From Sphingobacteriales bacterium (lineage in GTDB: Bacteria; Bacteroidota; Bacteroidia; Chitinophagales; Chitinophagaceae): a DNA stretch of 7,741 nucleotides. Location: the NCBI GenBank assembly GCA_024640385.1, contig JAHEFC010000184.1:1-7741 (forward strand). Reading direction: 5' to 3'. This document shows, piece by piece, positions 1-6,383 of the stretch. Under the pieces are notes generated by a model. The model worked only from the letters and a program-made list of their open reading frames with translations, had not been told where the DNA came from and did not search any database. A program made the translations under genes and the position numbers. The stretch's first letter is position 1. Each line of letters starts with the position of its first letter.

Positions 1-666
1 GGATTTCCTGAAGAAGTTGCCCGTGTATTGGTTGAACAGGGCCTCGGGAAAGACCTTCTCTTCACCACTGAAGCAGGGGTGTACGGCGGATTGCCTGCCC
101 CCGGCATCTTCTTCTCAGCATGCATAAACCCGATCAGGCTGGAACCATCATCCGTTATGTTCCGCAGGTATCAGAAAGAACTGGATGTTACCATCCTTGG
201 AATGCTGCAAGCCGATGAAGAGGGTAATGAAAACGTTTCAATGAGAGGGAGGAAGGTGTCACAATACGGAGGCCCAGGAGGTTTCCCGGATATAGTCGAA
301 GGTGCTAAAACAGTCATATTTATAGGGAAGTGGATGGACAAAGCCAAACTAACGATCAGGGATGGCCGAATGCATATTTCATCATTCGGCATACCAAAAC
401 TCGTGAAACATGTTGATGAAGTAACCTTTAATGGCAGGCATGCCTTGGATATCAATAAGAACGTTTATTACGTCACCAATGTAGGAGTGTTCCGTCTGAC
501 CAGGAAGGGTATGGAACTTGTAATGGTAATGCCAGGTATTGATATACAGAAAGAGATCATCGAAGCCAGTCCGGCAAGGATCGTAATTCCGGATGAGGGA
601 CCACGAGTTATCAATGAATCGGTTTTGACCGGTAAGAATTTCCGGTTGGAAAAATGGCCTGATTGA
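1..666 (+). CDS. Acyl-CoA:acetate/3-ketoacid CoA-transferase, C-terminal part (5' end outside window)
   Basis: The reading frame is open from base 1 (GFPEEVARVL...) to TGA at 664-666, giving 221 visible residues. The TTG at 28 is an internal codon, not the start. The fragment matches the beta-like half of the fused type I CoA-transferases (YdiF/propionate CoA-transferase group, about 520 residues in full). These move CoA between acyl-CoAs and short carboxylic acids through a glutamyl-CoA intermediate. Visible marks are the TTEAGVYGGLPAPG segment with the likely catalytic Glu (codon 70-72), ILGMLQADEEGNENVS, the GGPGGFPDI loop, AKTVIFIGKW, and the C-terminal EVTFNG...PGIDIQKEI block. The usual glycine-rich YDGGGLD stretch reads RYQKELD here, so the substrate may differ from propionate or acetoacetate. 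Cytoplasmic. Family assignment is firm; substrate is unknown. A terminator follows 38 bases downstream. Confidence 0.9.
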   Translation, partial: GFPEEVARVLVEQGLGKDLLFTTEAGVYGGLPAPGIFFSACINPIRLEPSSVMFRRYQKELDVTILGMLQADEEGNENVSMRGRKVSQYGGPGGFPDIVEGAKTVIFIGKWMDKAKLTIRDGRMHISSFGIPKLVKHVDEVTFNGRHALDINKNVYYVTNVGVFRLTRKGMELVMVMPGIDIQKEIIEASPARIVIPDEGPRVINESVLTGKNFRLEKWPD

Positions 667-704
667 TGACCTCTTCAGAACTGTGCCCATGATCAGGAAA
701 TTGA

Positions 705-733
705 AAAAAGCCTCACAGAGCGTGAGGCTTTTT
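705..733. terminator. Bidirectional intrinsic terminator between CoA-transferase and tRNA-Val
   Basis: A 12-bp perfect stem (arms 705-716 and 722-733, core GCCTCAC/GTGAGGC) encloses a 5-base loop. The outer stem pairs are A-T runs, so each strand has a GC-rich stem followed by a T tract. It lies 38 bases after the CoA-transferase stop and 3 bases beyond the 3' end of the tRNA on the opposite strand, so it probably ends both transcripts. Confidence 0.88.
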
Positions 734-736
734 ACG

Positions 737-811
737 TGGGAGTTGACGGGTTCGAACCGCCGACCCTCTGCTTGTAAGGCAGATGCTCTGAACCAGCTGA
801 GCTAAACTCCC
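737..811 (-). tRNA. tRNA-Val (anticodon TAC)
   Basis: The minus strand folds as a full 75-nt cloverleaf. The acceptor stem is GGGAGTT/AACTCCC with discriminator A. The D stem is GCTC/GAGC. The anticodon stem TCTGC/GCAGA carries the loop CTTACAA (anticodon TAC, reading GUA and other Val codons). The T arm has the TTCGAAC loop with stem GGCGG/CCGTC, including one G-T pair. The 3' CCA is not encoded; the next bases are CGT, so it must be added after transcription. The gene has its own promoter 14 or more bases upstream and a terminator immediately downstream, so it looks like a single-gene transcript. Confidence 0.96.
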
Positions 812-824
812 TTTTTGCGGATTG

Positions 825-854
825 CAAAGATAAGGACTCGCAAATTCTGACAAA
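825..854 (-). promoter_or_regulatory. Bacteroidota-type promoter for tRNA-Val
   Basis: Read on the minus strand, TTTG (851-854) is followed after 18 bases by TATCTTTG (825-832), an exact match to the TAnnTTTG -7 consensus of the Bacteroidota primary sigma factor. The spacing is one base short of the common 19-21. The box ends 13 bases before the first base of the mature tRNA, leaving a short 5' leader. The rest of the gap 812-926 shows nothing else recognisable. Confidence 0.75.
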
Positions 855-926
855 AAATATTTTAAATGCTCTTGCGAATGAGTAGAGATAAGGGGTAAAT
901 CAGATCCAGAGGGTTTTGCGTTCGCT

Positions 927-2999
927 TTAGTTCAATGTTCCCGGCATCCTCGGATTCTTTGGCGGCAGTATGAAATCCATAGGGTACTTCCGGAAATATC
1001 TCCACACCAGCCCGATCAGTTCAGGGTAGTCTCTTAACTGTATCCCCCTGGACCTTACAGCAACGTAAAATGCCAAAGCAAAACTCACCAGGAAGTTGAG
1101 GAAACCGATCAGGATCACACCGCCAAAGATGATCAGCGAATACAGCAAAGGAACATTGTGATCCAATCCGTAATATCCGATAGCTGCATTACCTGCTGAG
1201 ATCGTAATATGCCTGATATCAAAAGGCAGCCCCATTACCTTGCCTAAAGGACCTGCTATACCAAGGAAAAAACCCAGCGAAATACTACCTGCCAATCCAC
1301 CAGCCCCTCTTCGAACAAAATTCACCAATCGGTTCAGTCTTTTTTTGGACATTGTATAACTCAATACGGGATGGGTAGTAAGGCGCTCTGGTATCCTGCC
1401 ATAAATGACATGATTCTCTACATAACCTGCTATGATGCCACTAAGGAACAAAAAGAAGCCCGTGAAACATGCATATAACAAAGCAAGACTATGCCAGGGA
1501 TGCTGGCTCTCCAGTAATTGCATAGCCGCCTCCCCTTCCGCTATCTTGTCACCAGTGATCATATGCCAGAGCCAGGCCAGTCCGTAAGTAAGGGGAAATA
1601 CAACAATAAGGTTCCCGGCAAATGAAGCACTCTGGCTTCTCACCACCCTGGCTACAGTGATCGACAGGTTATTAAGGTCGGGCCTGCCCATCATCTTTTT
1701 TGCATCCAGGGAACTGGCCACCGCAGAAGCAGTATAGGCCGGTTGTTTTGTGGCTAGTGTTGCACCTACCTGGTCCATCAATACAAAACCAAAAGAATAG
1801 TTGGTGCCATACAGGAACCCCTGCCAAAACGGTGCAAACGGTAGTTTGCCCAACAGGTTCTTGAAGATCGCAATGAATGAAACAATGAAACCTCCGCGCA
1901 TGGAACTCCTGAACAACCTGACAAATTCCTTTTGTGTTGTTGAAATATAACTCTCCCCTTTTTTACCCTTATGTTCGGCAATCTGATAAGCCAACAATCC
2001 CAGGTTATTGGAAAGAAACTCGCCAATACTGTTTTTCCTGTTCTCGTTACGGATCACTTTGTTGAAATAGAGGATGAACCTTTCCGTATTGAACTGCTGA
2101 TCTTCATCCAAAACATCGAGAATGATGAACATCCGTTCAATGTGCTGCTCCATACGAACCATCAAAAAGGTTTGAGCCAGACTGGTGCCTTCCATGGCCC
2201 GGTTTTCTTTCATCAGCTGAAGACTCTGCCTGCAATTATGCAAGGCCTCGCCTATATTATTGATCAGCAGTCTCTTCTCATCACCAAATGCGTCCGATTG
2301 GGATCTCTCGTTATAAAGATTCACAAGCCTGTTCTGTTCCAGGAAAGGATAGTTCGCAGAGGGATCCTGTTCAAACCTGTGAATGATCTCTTTTTCGAAA
2401 CCAAGATTAGCCAGGCGGTACGAAAGGATCTGAAGGGATTTCTGCAACTGTCTGATCAGCTGGGTCTCAGTCAGATTGATCTGTATTCCCAGTATCTCAA
2501 AGAAATTTTTCCATAGATCCTGATCGATGCCTTCAACCCAACGATAATCTGTTTTTTTATAAAACACCCTGTTGATAACAAACAGGAAGTCATTCTTTTT
2601 CTGCAATGCAGGAAGTATTTTATGCTGCATTTTACCCGATAGTTCCTGTACAAATCCCCGGGAACTGGTAATGCCACTTTCAGTGAGTGCATTGATGATA
2701 TCTGTGTTAAGAAACTGCGTGAGCAATGACCGCCTTAAAGAAAACAAAAGTGAACGATCCTGGTGGAGCGAATACAGCAATGCGCTGAATTTCAAGCCGG
2801 CCTGTTTAAAATCACCAGGCCTGTCAGGCCTGATCTTTTTAACAAGCTCGATGAGGAACTCCAATCCGCGGGTGCTGCTGTCGATCGACAACACAATGGC
2901 ACCTTTGTTGGTTGGTTCCTCCTGCTCAGCTTTATGCTTTCCAGTTCTATTAAACATTTTTATAATAACTTCAGCCTGTGATTTCCTTTTCTTGGACAA
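927..2999 (-). CDS. Multi-pass membrane protein of the SpecificRecomb (Gcr/COG4389) family
   Basis: This 690-residue protein belongs to the family annotated as 'site-specific recombinase' after neisserial Gcr. No recombinase catalytic motif (tyrosine RHRY type or serine type) is visible. Residues 1-365 are soluble, helical and charged. The C-terminal half holds roughly six hydrophobic segments (about 369-383, 391-410, 459-481, 505-527, 568-612, 618-647). Family hallmarks in order: GGFIVSFIAIFKNLL (369-383), GFLYGTNYSFGFVLMDQ (394-410), the signature LATKQPAYTAS (415-425), GYVENHVIYGRIPERLTTHP (525-544) and LPFDIRHITISAGN (591-604). It is therefore an inner-membrane protein with a large cytoplasmic domain, of unknown role. 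The ATG at 2999 gives a lysine-rich N-terminus; Met15 is a possible alternative start. It is transcribed divergently from clpS with a 68-base gap. I saw no clear promoter or terminator for it. Confidence 0.85.
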   Translation of the reverse strand: MSKKRKSQAEVIIKMFNRTGKHKAEQEEPTNKGAIVLSIDSSTRGLEFLIELVKKIRPDRPGDFKQAGLKFSALLYSLHQDRSLLFSLRRSLLTQFLNTDIINALTESGITSSRGFVQELSGKMQHKILPALQKKNDFLFVINRVFYKKTDYRWVEGIDQDLWKNFFEILGIQINLTETQLIRQLQKSLQILSYRLANLGFEKEIIHRFEQDPSANYPFLEQNRLVNLYNERSQSDAFGDEKRLLINNIGEALHNCRQSLQLMKENRAMEGTSLAQTFLMVRMEQHIERMFIILDVLDEDQQFNTERFILYFNKVIRNENRKNSIGEFLSNNLGLLAYQIAEHKGKKGESYISTTQKEFVRLFRSSMRGGFIVSFIAIFKNLLGKLPFAPFWQGFLYGTNYSFGFVLMDQVGATLATKQPAYTASAVASSLDAKKMMGRPDLNNLSITVARVVRSQSASFAGNLIVVFPLTYGLAWLWHMITGDKIAEGEAAMQLLESQHPWHSLALLYACFTGFFLFLSGIIAGYVENHVIYGRIPERLTTHPVLSYTMSKKRLNRLVNFVRRGAGGLAGSISLGFFLGIAGPLGKVMGLPFDIRHITISAGNAAIGYYGLDHNVPLLYSLIIFGGVILIGFLNFLVSFALAFYVAVRSRGIQLRDYPELIGLVWRYFRKYPMDFILPPKNPRMPGTLN

Positions 3000-3049
3000 T
3001 TATTCGGCCAAATTTGTTGCAAACAATTACTAATAGGAACAGAAGTTTT

Positions 3050-3057
3050 TAACTTTG
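3050..3057 (+). promoter_or_regulatory. -7 promoter box for clpS
   Basis: TAACTTTG matches the Bacteroidota -7 consensus TAnnTTTG exactly. No good -33 TTTG sits at the usual distance; the nearest TTG (3017-3019) is 30 bases away. Only 10 bases separate the box from the clpS ATG, so the mRNA leader would be just a few bases long, close to leaderless. Confidence 0.55.
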
Positions 3058-3067
3058 TAGTTCAATT

Positions 3068-3361
3068 ATGGCTGGAAAAGAGAAATATCAGCAGGATGAA
3101 CAGATGGATGTGCTTGAAGCCATCGAGAACACCCATAGCCTGATCGTTTGGAATGATGAGGTAAATACCTTTGAATGGGTGATTGAAACATTGGTGGAGA
3201 TCTGCGGCCATTCTGAAGAGCAGGCAGAACAGTGTGCCATGATCATACATACCCAGGGTAAGTATGCAGTCAAACATGGCAGTTACGATGAACTGAAGCC
3301 CATGTGTGATGCCATTACGGAGCGGGGAATTGGGGCTACTATTGAAGTACTTTCTTCTTGA
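3068..3361 (+). CDS. clpS: ATP-dependent Clp protease adaptor ClpS
   Basis: A 97-residue protein, typical length for ClpS. ClpS binds substrates with N-terminal Leu, Phe, Tyr or Trp and hands them to the AAA+ partner of ClpP (ClpA in Proteobacteria; ClpA is generally absent from Bacteroidota, so ClpC would be the likely partner). A flexible charged N-terminal tail (residues 1-20) precedes the core LIVWNDEVNTFEWVIETL (25-42), AEQCAMIIHTQGK (53-65) and GSYDELKPMCDAI (71-83). The N-degron pocket is represented by Asn29, Asp30 and His61. The second acidic residue of the usual NDD is Glu31 here, and Phe35 stands where E. coli has the gatekeeper Met. Met13 is a possible later start, but the charged tail before it is normal for the phylum. 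The aat gene follows 75 bases downstream in the same reading frame. Confidence 0.95.
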   Translation: MAGKEKYQQDEQMDVLEAIENTHSLIVWNDEVNTFEWVIETLVEICGHSEEQAEQCAMIIHTQGKYAVKHGSYDELKPMCDAITERGIGATIEVLSS

Positions 3362-3396
3362 GCAGGTTGCAGGTGGCAGGTTGAAGGTTGCACGTC
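3362..3396 (+). repeat. Degenerate 7-base tandem repeat (GCAGGTT type)
   Basis: Five consecutive 7-base units in register: GCAGGTT, GCAGGTG, GCAGGTT, GAAGGTT, GCACGTC. The array starts on the first base after the clpS TGA. All units are free of stops in the clpS/aat frame. Confidence 0.75.
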
Positions 3397-3399
3397 TCC

Positions 3400-3431
3400 C
3401 TATCTTACTATCTTACTATCTAACTATTTAA
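3400..3431 (+). repeat. Degenerate 8-base tandem repeat (CTATCTTA type)
   Basis: Four consecutive 8-base units: CTATCTTA twice, then CTATCTAA and CTATTTAA. The array ends 5 bases before the TTG start proposed for aat. With the heptamer array before it, almost the whole clpS-aat gap is repeat. Confidence 0.75.
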
Positions 3432-3436
3432 TCACC

Positions 3437-4048
3437 TTGTTTCCGGATATATCTACAGCTCGCGAAGACGGCCTACTTGCCATTGGCGGTGATCTTAATG
3501 TAGATACACTCAGGCTCGCATACCGCTCCGGCATCTTCCCATGGTTCTCCGGCAAAGTTCCCATGTGGTACAGTCCTGATCCACGTTTTGTTTTGTTTCC
3601 GGAAGATCTCTTTGTCAGTAAGAGCATGAAGCAGGTGATCAGGAGCAGTAAATTCAGTTTCACTGTAGATCAGGCTTTCAAAGAAGTGATCAAAAACTGC
3701 AGCACTGTTGAGCGGGAAGGTCAATGGGGTACCTGGATCACCAGTGACATGATCAAAGCATATGTTGCCCTTCACAAAGAGGGTATTGCCCATAGCGCAG
3801 AAACCTGGATGGATGGGAAACTGGTTGGAGGGTTGTACGGCGTAAGAACAGGACGTGTTTTCTGTGGCGAAAGCATGTTCAGTCATGTTTCCAATGCAAG
3901 TAAGTATGCCTTCATCCGCTATGTACAGGAAGTGCTGGTCCCTGAAGGCGTTGAACTGATCGATTGCCAGGTGCATACGCCGCACCTGGAATCTTTAGGG
4001 GCTAAAATGATCCCAAGGGCCAGGTTCGTGACCTATTTAAAAAATTAG
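3437..4048 (+). CDS. aat: Leucyl/phenylalanyl-tRNA--protein transferase
   Basis: Aat transfers Leu or Phe from aminoacyl-tRNA to proteins that start with Lys or Arg, creating the N-degrons that ClpS recognises; the two genes adjacent on one strand make a functional pair. From the TTG at 3437 it is 203 residues, slightly shorter than most members. Landmarks: FPD (2-4), DGLLAIGGDLN (11-21), GIFPWF (32-37), MWYSPDPR (43-50), GQWGTWIT (95-102), VFCGESMFSHVSNASK (141-156) with the catalytic-region Glu145, and ELIDCQVHTPHLESLGA (173-189) with Asp176. No in-frame ATG or GTG lies upstream before the clpS stop; TTG is the only conventional start, and it cuts away the few residues (often M-x-Y-L-L-type) that usually precede FPD. 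The codons TAT TTA ATC just upstream resemble such residues, so a rarer start (for example ATC at 3431) cannot be excluded. The stop TAG lies inside the next repeat. Confidence 0.93.
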   Translation: MFPDISTAREDGLLAIGGDLNVDTLRLAYRSGIFPWFSGKVPMWYSPDPRFVLFPEDLFVSKSMKQVIRSSKFSFTVDQAFKEVIKNCSTVEREGQWGTWITSDMIKAYVALHKEGIAHSAETWMDGKLVGGLYGVRTGRVFCGESMFSHVSNASKYAFIRYVQEVLVPEGVELIDCQVHTPHLESLGAKMIPRARFVTYLKN

Positions 4049-4083
4049 CTAATTAGCCCATTCGCCAATTAGCTAATTGTACT
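4043..4083. repeat. Degenerate 8-base repeat (ATTAGCTA type) filling the aat-tex gap
   Basis: From 4044 the bases read in 8-base units: ATTAGCTA, ATTAGCCC, ATTCGCCA, ATTAGCTA, ATTGTACT. Two copies of the perfect palindrome AATTAGCTAATT (4043-4054 and 4067-4078) are 12 bases apart and could pair with each other or fold singly. The array covers the aat stop (TAG 4046-4048) and touches the first base of the tex stop (TTA 4083-4085). No poly-T terminator is seen between these converging genes, so the repeat hairpin may do part of that job. Confidence 0.75.
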
Positions 4084-6311
4084 TATTTTCCGAACTTCTT
4101 TTTTAGCGCAGACAGGGCATCGGTCATATTCATGGCCGACAGATCTGATTGTTTCTGAGCAGGCCTGGTATCTCTTTTTACCCTGGGCCTTTCGCCTTCT
4201 TCAGCTTGTTTGATAGACAATGAGATCCGTTTCCGTACGATATCCACTTCAAGCACTTTCACCATCAGTTTCTGGTTCAGTTTAAGTTTTTCAGATGGAT
4301 CAGTGATATAATCATGCGAGATCTCTGAAATATGAACAAGCCCATCCTGCTTCACGCCAATATCAACGAAAGCGCCGAACCTGGTCAGGTTGGTAACAAC
4401 TCCGGGGACGATCTCTCCGGGCTTCACTTCCTCAATAGAGAATATCTGCGCAAACTCGAACTGTTGCGCCTCACTCCTGGGATCCAATCCTGGCTTTTTT
4501 AATTCATTCAGGATATCTTTTATCGTATGTTCCCCGGTTTCTGGTGTAATGTATTTTTTTAGATCGATGCCATTGATCAGCGAAGCATTACCGATCAGGT
4601 TCTGCAGTTCCACTTTCAGGTCTGAAGCCATTTTCTCCACAATATGATAGGATTCCGGATGCACCCCGGTTGCATCCAGGGGATGTTCAGCTTCCTTTAT
4701 TCTTAAGAAACCTGCAGATTGTTCAAATGCTTTATCACCCAGCCTGGACACCTTCAACAATTCTTTCCTGCTTTTGAATTTTCCATTGCTGTTCCGGTAT
4801 GTGATAATATTCTCAGCAATGGAGGAATTGATCCCGCTTACATAAGCCAGCAAATGCTTGCTGGCCGTATTCAGGTTCACGCCCACCATGTTCACACAAC
4901 TCACAACTGTCTGGTCCAGTTTCTCTTTAAGGCGGAACTGGTTCACATCGTGCTGGTATTGCCCCACCCCTATACTTTTGGGATCTATCTTCACCAGTTC
5001 TGCCAGCGGGTCCATCAGCCTTCTTCCTATACTAACGGCGCCGCGTACTGTAACATCATGTTCAGGGAACTCCTGCCTCGCTGTTTCACTTGCGCTGTAA
5101 ACAGATGCTCCGTCTTCATTGACCAGGAATATGGGAATACCCAGATCAAGTTTTTTTATGAACTGTTCTGTTTCCCGGCCTGCGGTTCCGTCTCCGATCG
5201 CGAATGCTTCTGTGTTGTATTTTTTTACGAGGTCACGCACCAGGTATTCCGACTGCATCAGTTTACCGGGCTCATGAATGAAGATCAATGCGGTCTCTTT
5301 CAAATCCCCTTTTTCGTCAAGGCATACCACTTTACATCCTGTACGGTAACCCGGGTCAATAGCGAGGATCTTCCTGCTGCCCAGCGGACTGCTCAGCAAC
5401 AGCTGCCTCAGATTTTCTGCGAATACCTGGATGGCGTCTTCATCGGCCTTTTGCTTCAGCGCAGTGCGGAATTCAGTTTCCAACGAAGGCTGCAATAATC
5501 TTTTCCAGGAATCGCGCAGGGCTTTTTTGATATGCGGTGTACACGAATTTGATCCCTTCACAAACATTTTCTCCATCCGCTCAACGGCATCTTCCTCTTC
5601 AGGTGAAATGGCAAGTCTCAGTACGCCTTCAAGAAAACCCCGGAGAATAGCAAGCGTCCTGTGAGATGGAATGGTTTTAATGGGTTCGGAAAATTCAAAA
5701 TAGTCCTTGTATTTCTGAGCTTCAGTTTCTTTGCCAGGCACCAATTTGCTTTCCATCCTGGCCTTATCTTCAAACAGCCTTCGCATGGCTGTACGCAGCT
5801 CTGCATTTTCATTCACGTTCTCCGCAATGATATCCCTGGCTCCCTGCAATGCTTCTTCAATGGTTTTTATGTTCTCATTGATAAATGCATTTGCGGCAGC
5901 TTCAGGATCGGCAGAAGGATCCTGGGTGAAAAGCAGTTCCGCCAGGGGCTCAAGTCCATTCTCCCTTGCCACCGAAGCTTTTGTTTTTCTTTTCGGTTTG
6001 TACGGCAGGTAGATATCCTCTAACTCTGACAAGGTTTTTGCTTTGTCAAGTTTGGTTTGAAGTTCAGGGGTCATTTTGCCCTGCTCTATAATGCTTTTTT
6101 CAATTGCGGCTTTCCTTTCCGCAAATTCTTTACGGGTCTTTGCTTCATCCTGTATCTTTCCGATCACCACTTCGTCAAGCGCACCTGTTTTGTCTTTACG
6201 GTAACGGGCTATGAAAGGTATGGTTGCACCATCTTCAAATAAGGCGAGAACAGCTTCCACCTGGGCGGGCCTGATATTCAGGGCTCCGGCTATATCGTGT
6301 ACGAATTCCAT
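4083..6311 (-). CDS. tex: Tex, S1-domain RNA-binding transcription accessory protein
   Basis: A 742-residue protein, close to the usual Tex length (E. coli YhgF about 770). Tex is a cytoplasmic nucleic-acid-binding protein linked to transcription and RNA processing; its precise role differs between species. Domain order is complete: helical Tex N-terminal region with ATIPFIARYRKDKTGALDE (29-47) and YLPYKPKRKTKA (101-112); YqgF/RuvX-like RNase H fold with ILAIDPGYRTGCK (315-327), AIGDGTAGRET (371-381) and NEDGASVYSAS (398-408); helix-hairpin-helix region with GVNLNTAS (477-484), YVSGIN (490-495) and the RSRKELL-like segment near 514-519; and a C-terminal S1 domain PGEIVPGVVTNLTRFGAF onward (631-702). 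A basic tail rich in Arg and Lys follows. The ATG at 6311 gives the normal N-terminus. The gene converges with aat (34-base gap) and lies downstream of the exonuclease gene on the same strand. No frameshift or missing domain. Confidence 0.97.
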   Translation of the reverse strand: MEFVHDIAGALNIRPAQVEAVLALFEDGATIPFIARYRKDKTGALDEVVIGKIQDEAKTRKEFAERKAAIEKSIIEQGKMTPELQTKLDKAKTLSELEDIYLPYKPKRKTKASVARENGLEPLAELLFTQDPSADPEAAANAFINENIKTIEEALQGARDIIAENVNENAELRTAMRRLFEDKARMESKLVPGKETEAQKYKDYFEFSEPIKTIPSHRTLAILRGFLEGVLRLAISPEEEDAVERMEKMFVKGSNSCTPHIKKALRDSWKRLLQPSLETEFRTALKQKADEDAIQVFAENLRQLLLSSPLGSRKILAIDPGYRTGCKVVCLDEKGDLKETALIFIHEPGKLMQSEYLVRDLVKKYNTEAFAIGDGTAGRETEQFIKKLDLGIPIFLVNEDGASVYSASETARQEFPEHDVTVRGAVSIGRRLMDPLAELVKIDPKSIGVGQYQHDVNQFRLKEKLDQTVVSCVNMVGVNLNTASKHLLAYVSGINSSIAENIITYRNSNGKFKSRKELLKVSRLGDKAFEQSAGFLRIKEAEHPLDATGVHPESYHIVEKMASDLKVELQNLIGNASLINGIDLKKYITPETGEHTIKDILNELKKPGLDPRSEAQQFEFAQIFSIEEVKPGEIVPGVVTNLTRFGAFVDIGVKQDGLVHISEISHDYITDPSEKLKLNQKLMVKVLEVDIVRKRISLSIKQAEEGERPRVKRDTRPAQKQSDLSAMNMTDALSALKKKFGK

Positions 6312-6383
6312 CTGTTATTTTATTAAGGGGCTGCGAATCTAAAGGGAACAGGGAGAACAAAAAAATCGGGATGTAATTATTTT

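Noticed and set aside
28..30. TTG at 28 as start of the CoA-transferase gene
   Set aside because: The frame is open to base 1 with family-consistent residues (FPEEVARVL) before it, and the visible part is only the C-terminal portion of a protein of about 520 residues.
1971..2516. 181-codon open frame on the plus strand inside the membrane-protein gene
   Set aside because: It is antisense to a clearly conserved family protein, has no recognisable domain and no promoter or start context; it is a shadow frame.
927..2999. Recombinase next to a tRNA gene considered as an integrative element at an attachment site
   Set aside because: The protein is a membrane protein without an integrase domain, and no repeat of the tRNA 3' end is seen elsewhere in the window.
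3362..4083. Repeat arrays considered as a CRISPR
   Set aside because: Units are 7-8 bases, contiguous and degenerate, with no spacers and no cas genes nearby.
4719..5498. 259-codon open frame on the plus strand inside tex
   Set aside because: It lies antisense to the YqgF and HhH parts of Tex, and its Cys/Phe/His-rich translation has no family resemblance; it is a by-product of tex codon usage.
6334..6361. Possible tex promoter on the minus strand (TTTG at 6358-6361, TAGATTCG at 6334-6341)
   Set aside because: The -7 box has one mismatch at a conserved base and the 16-base spacing is shorter than the usual 19-21; too weak to call.
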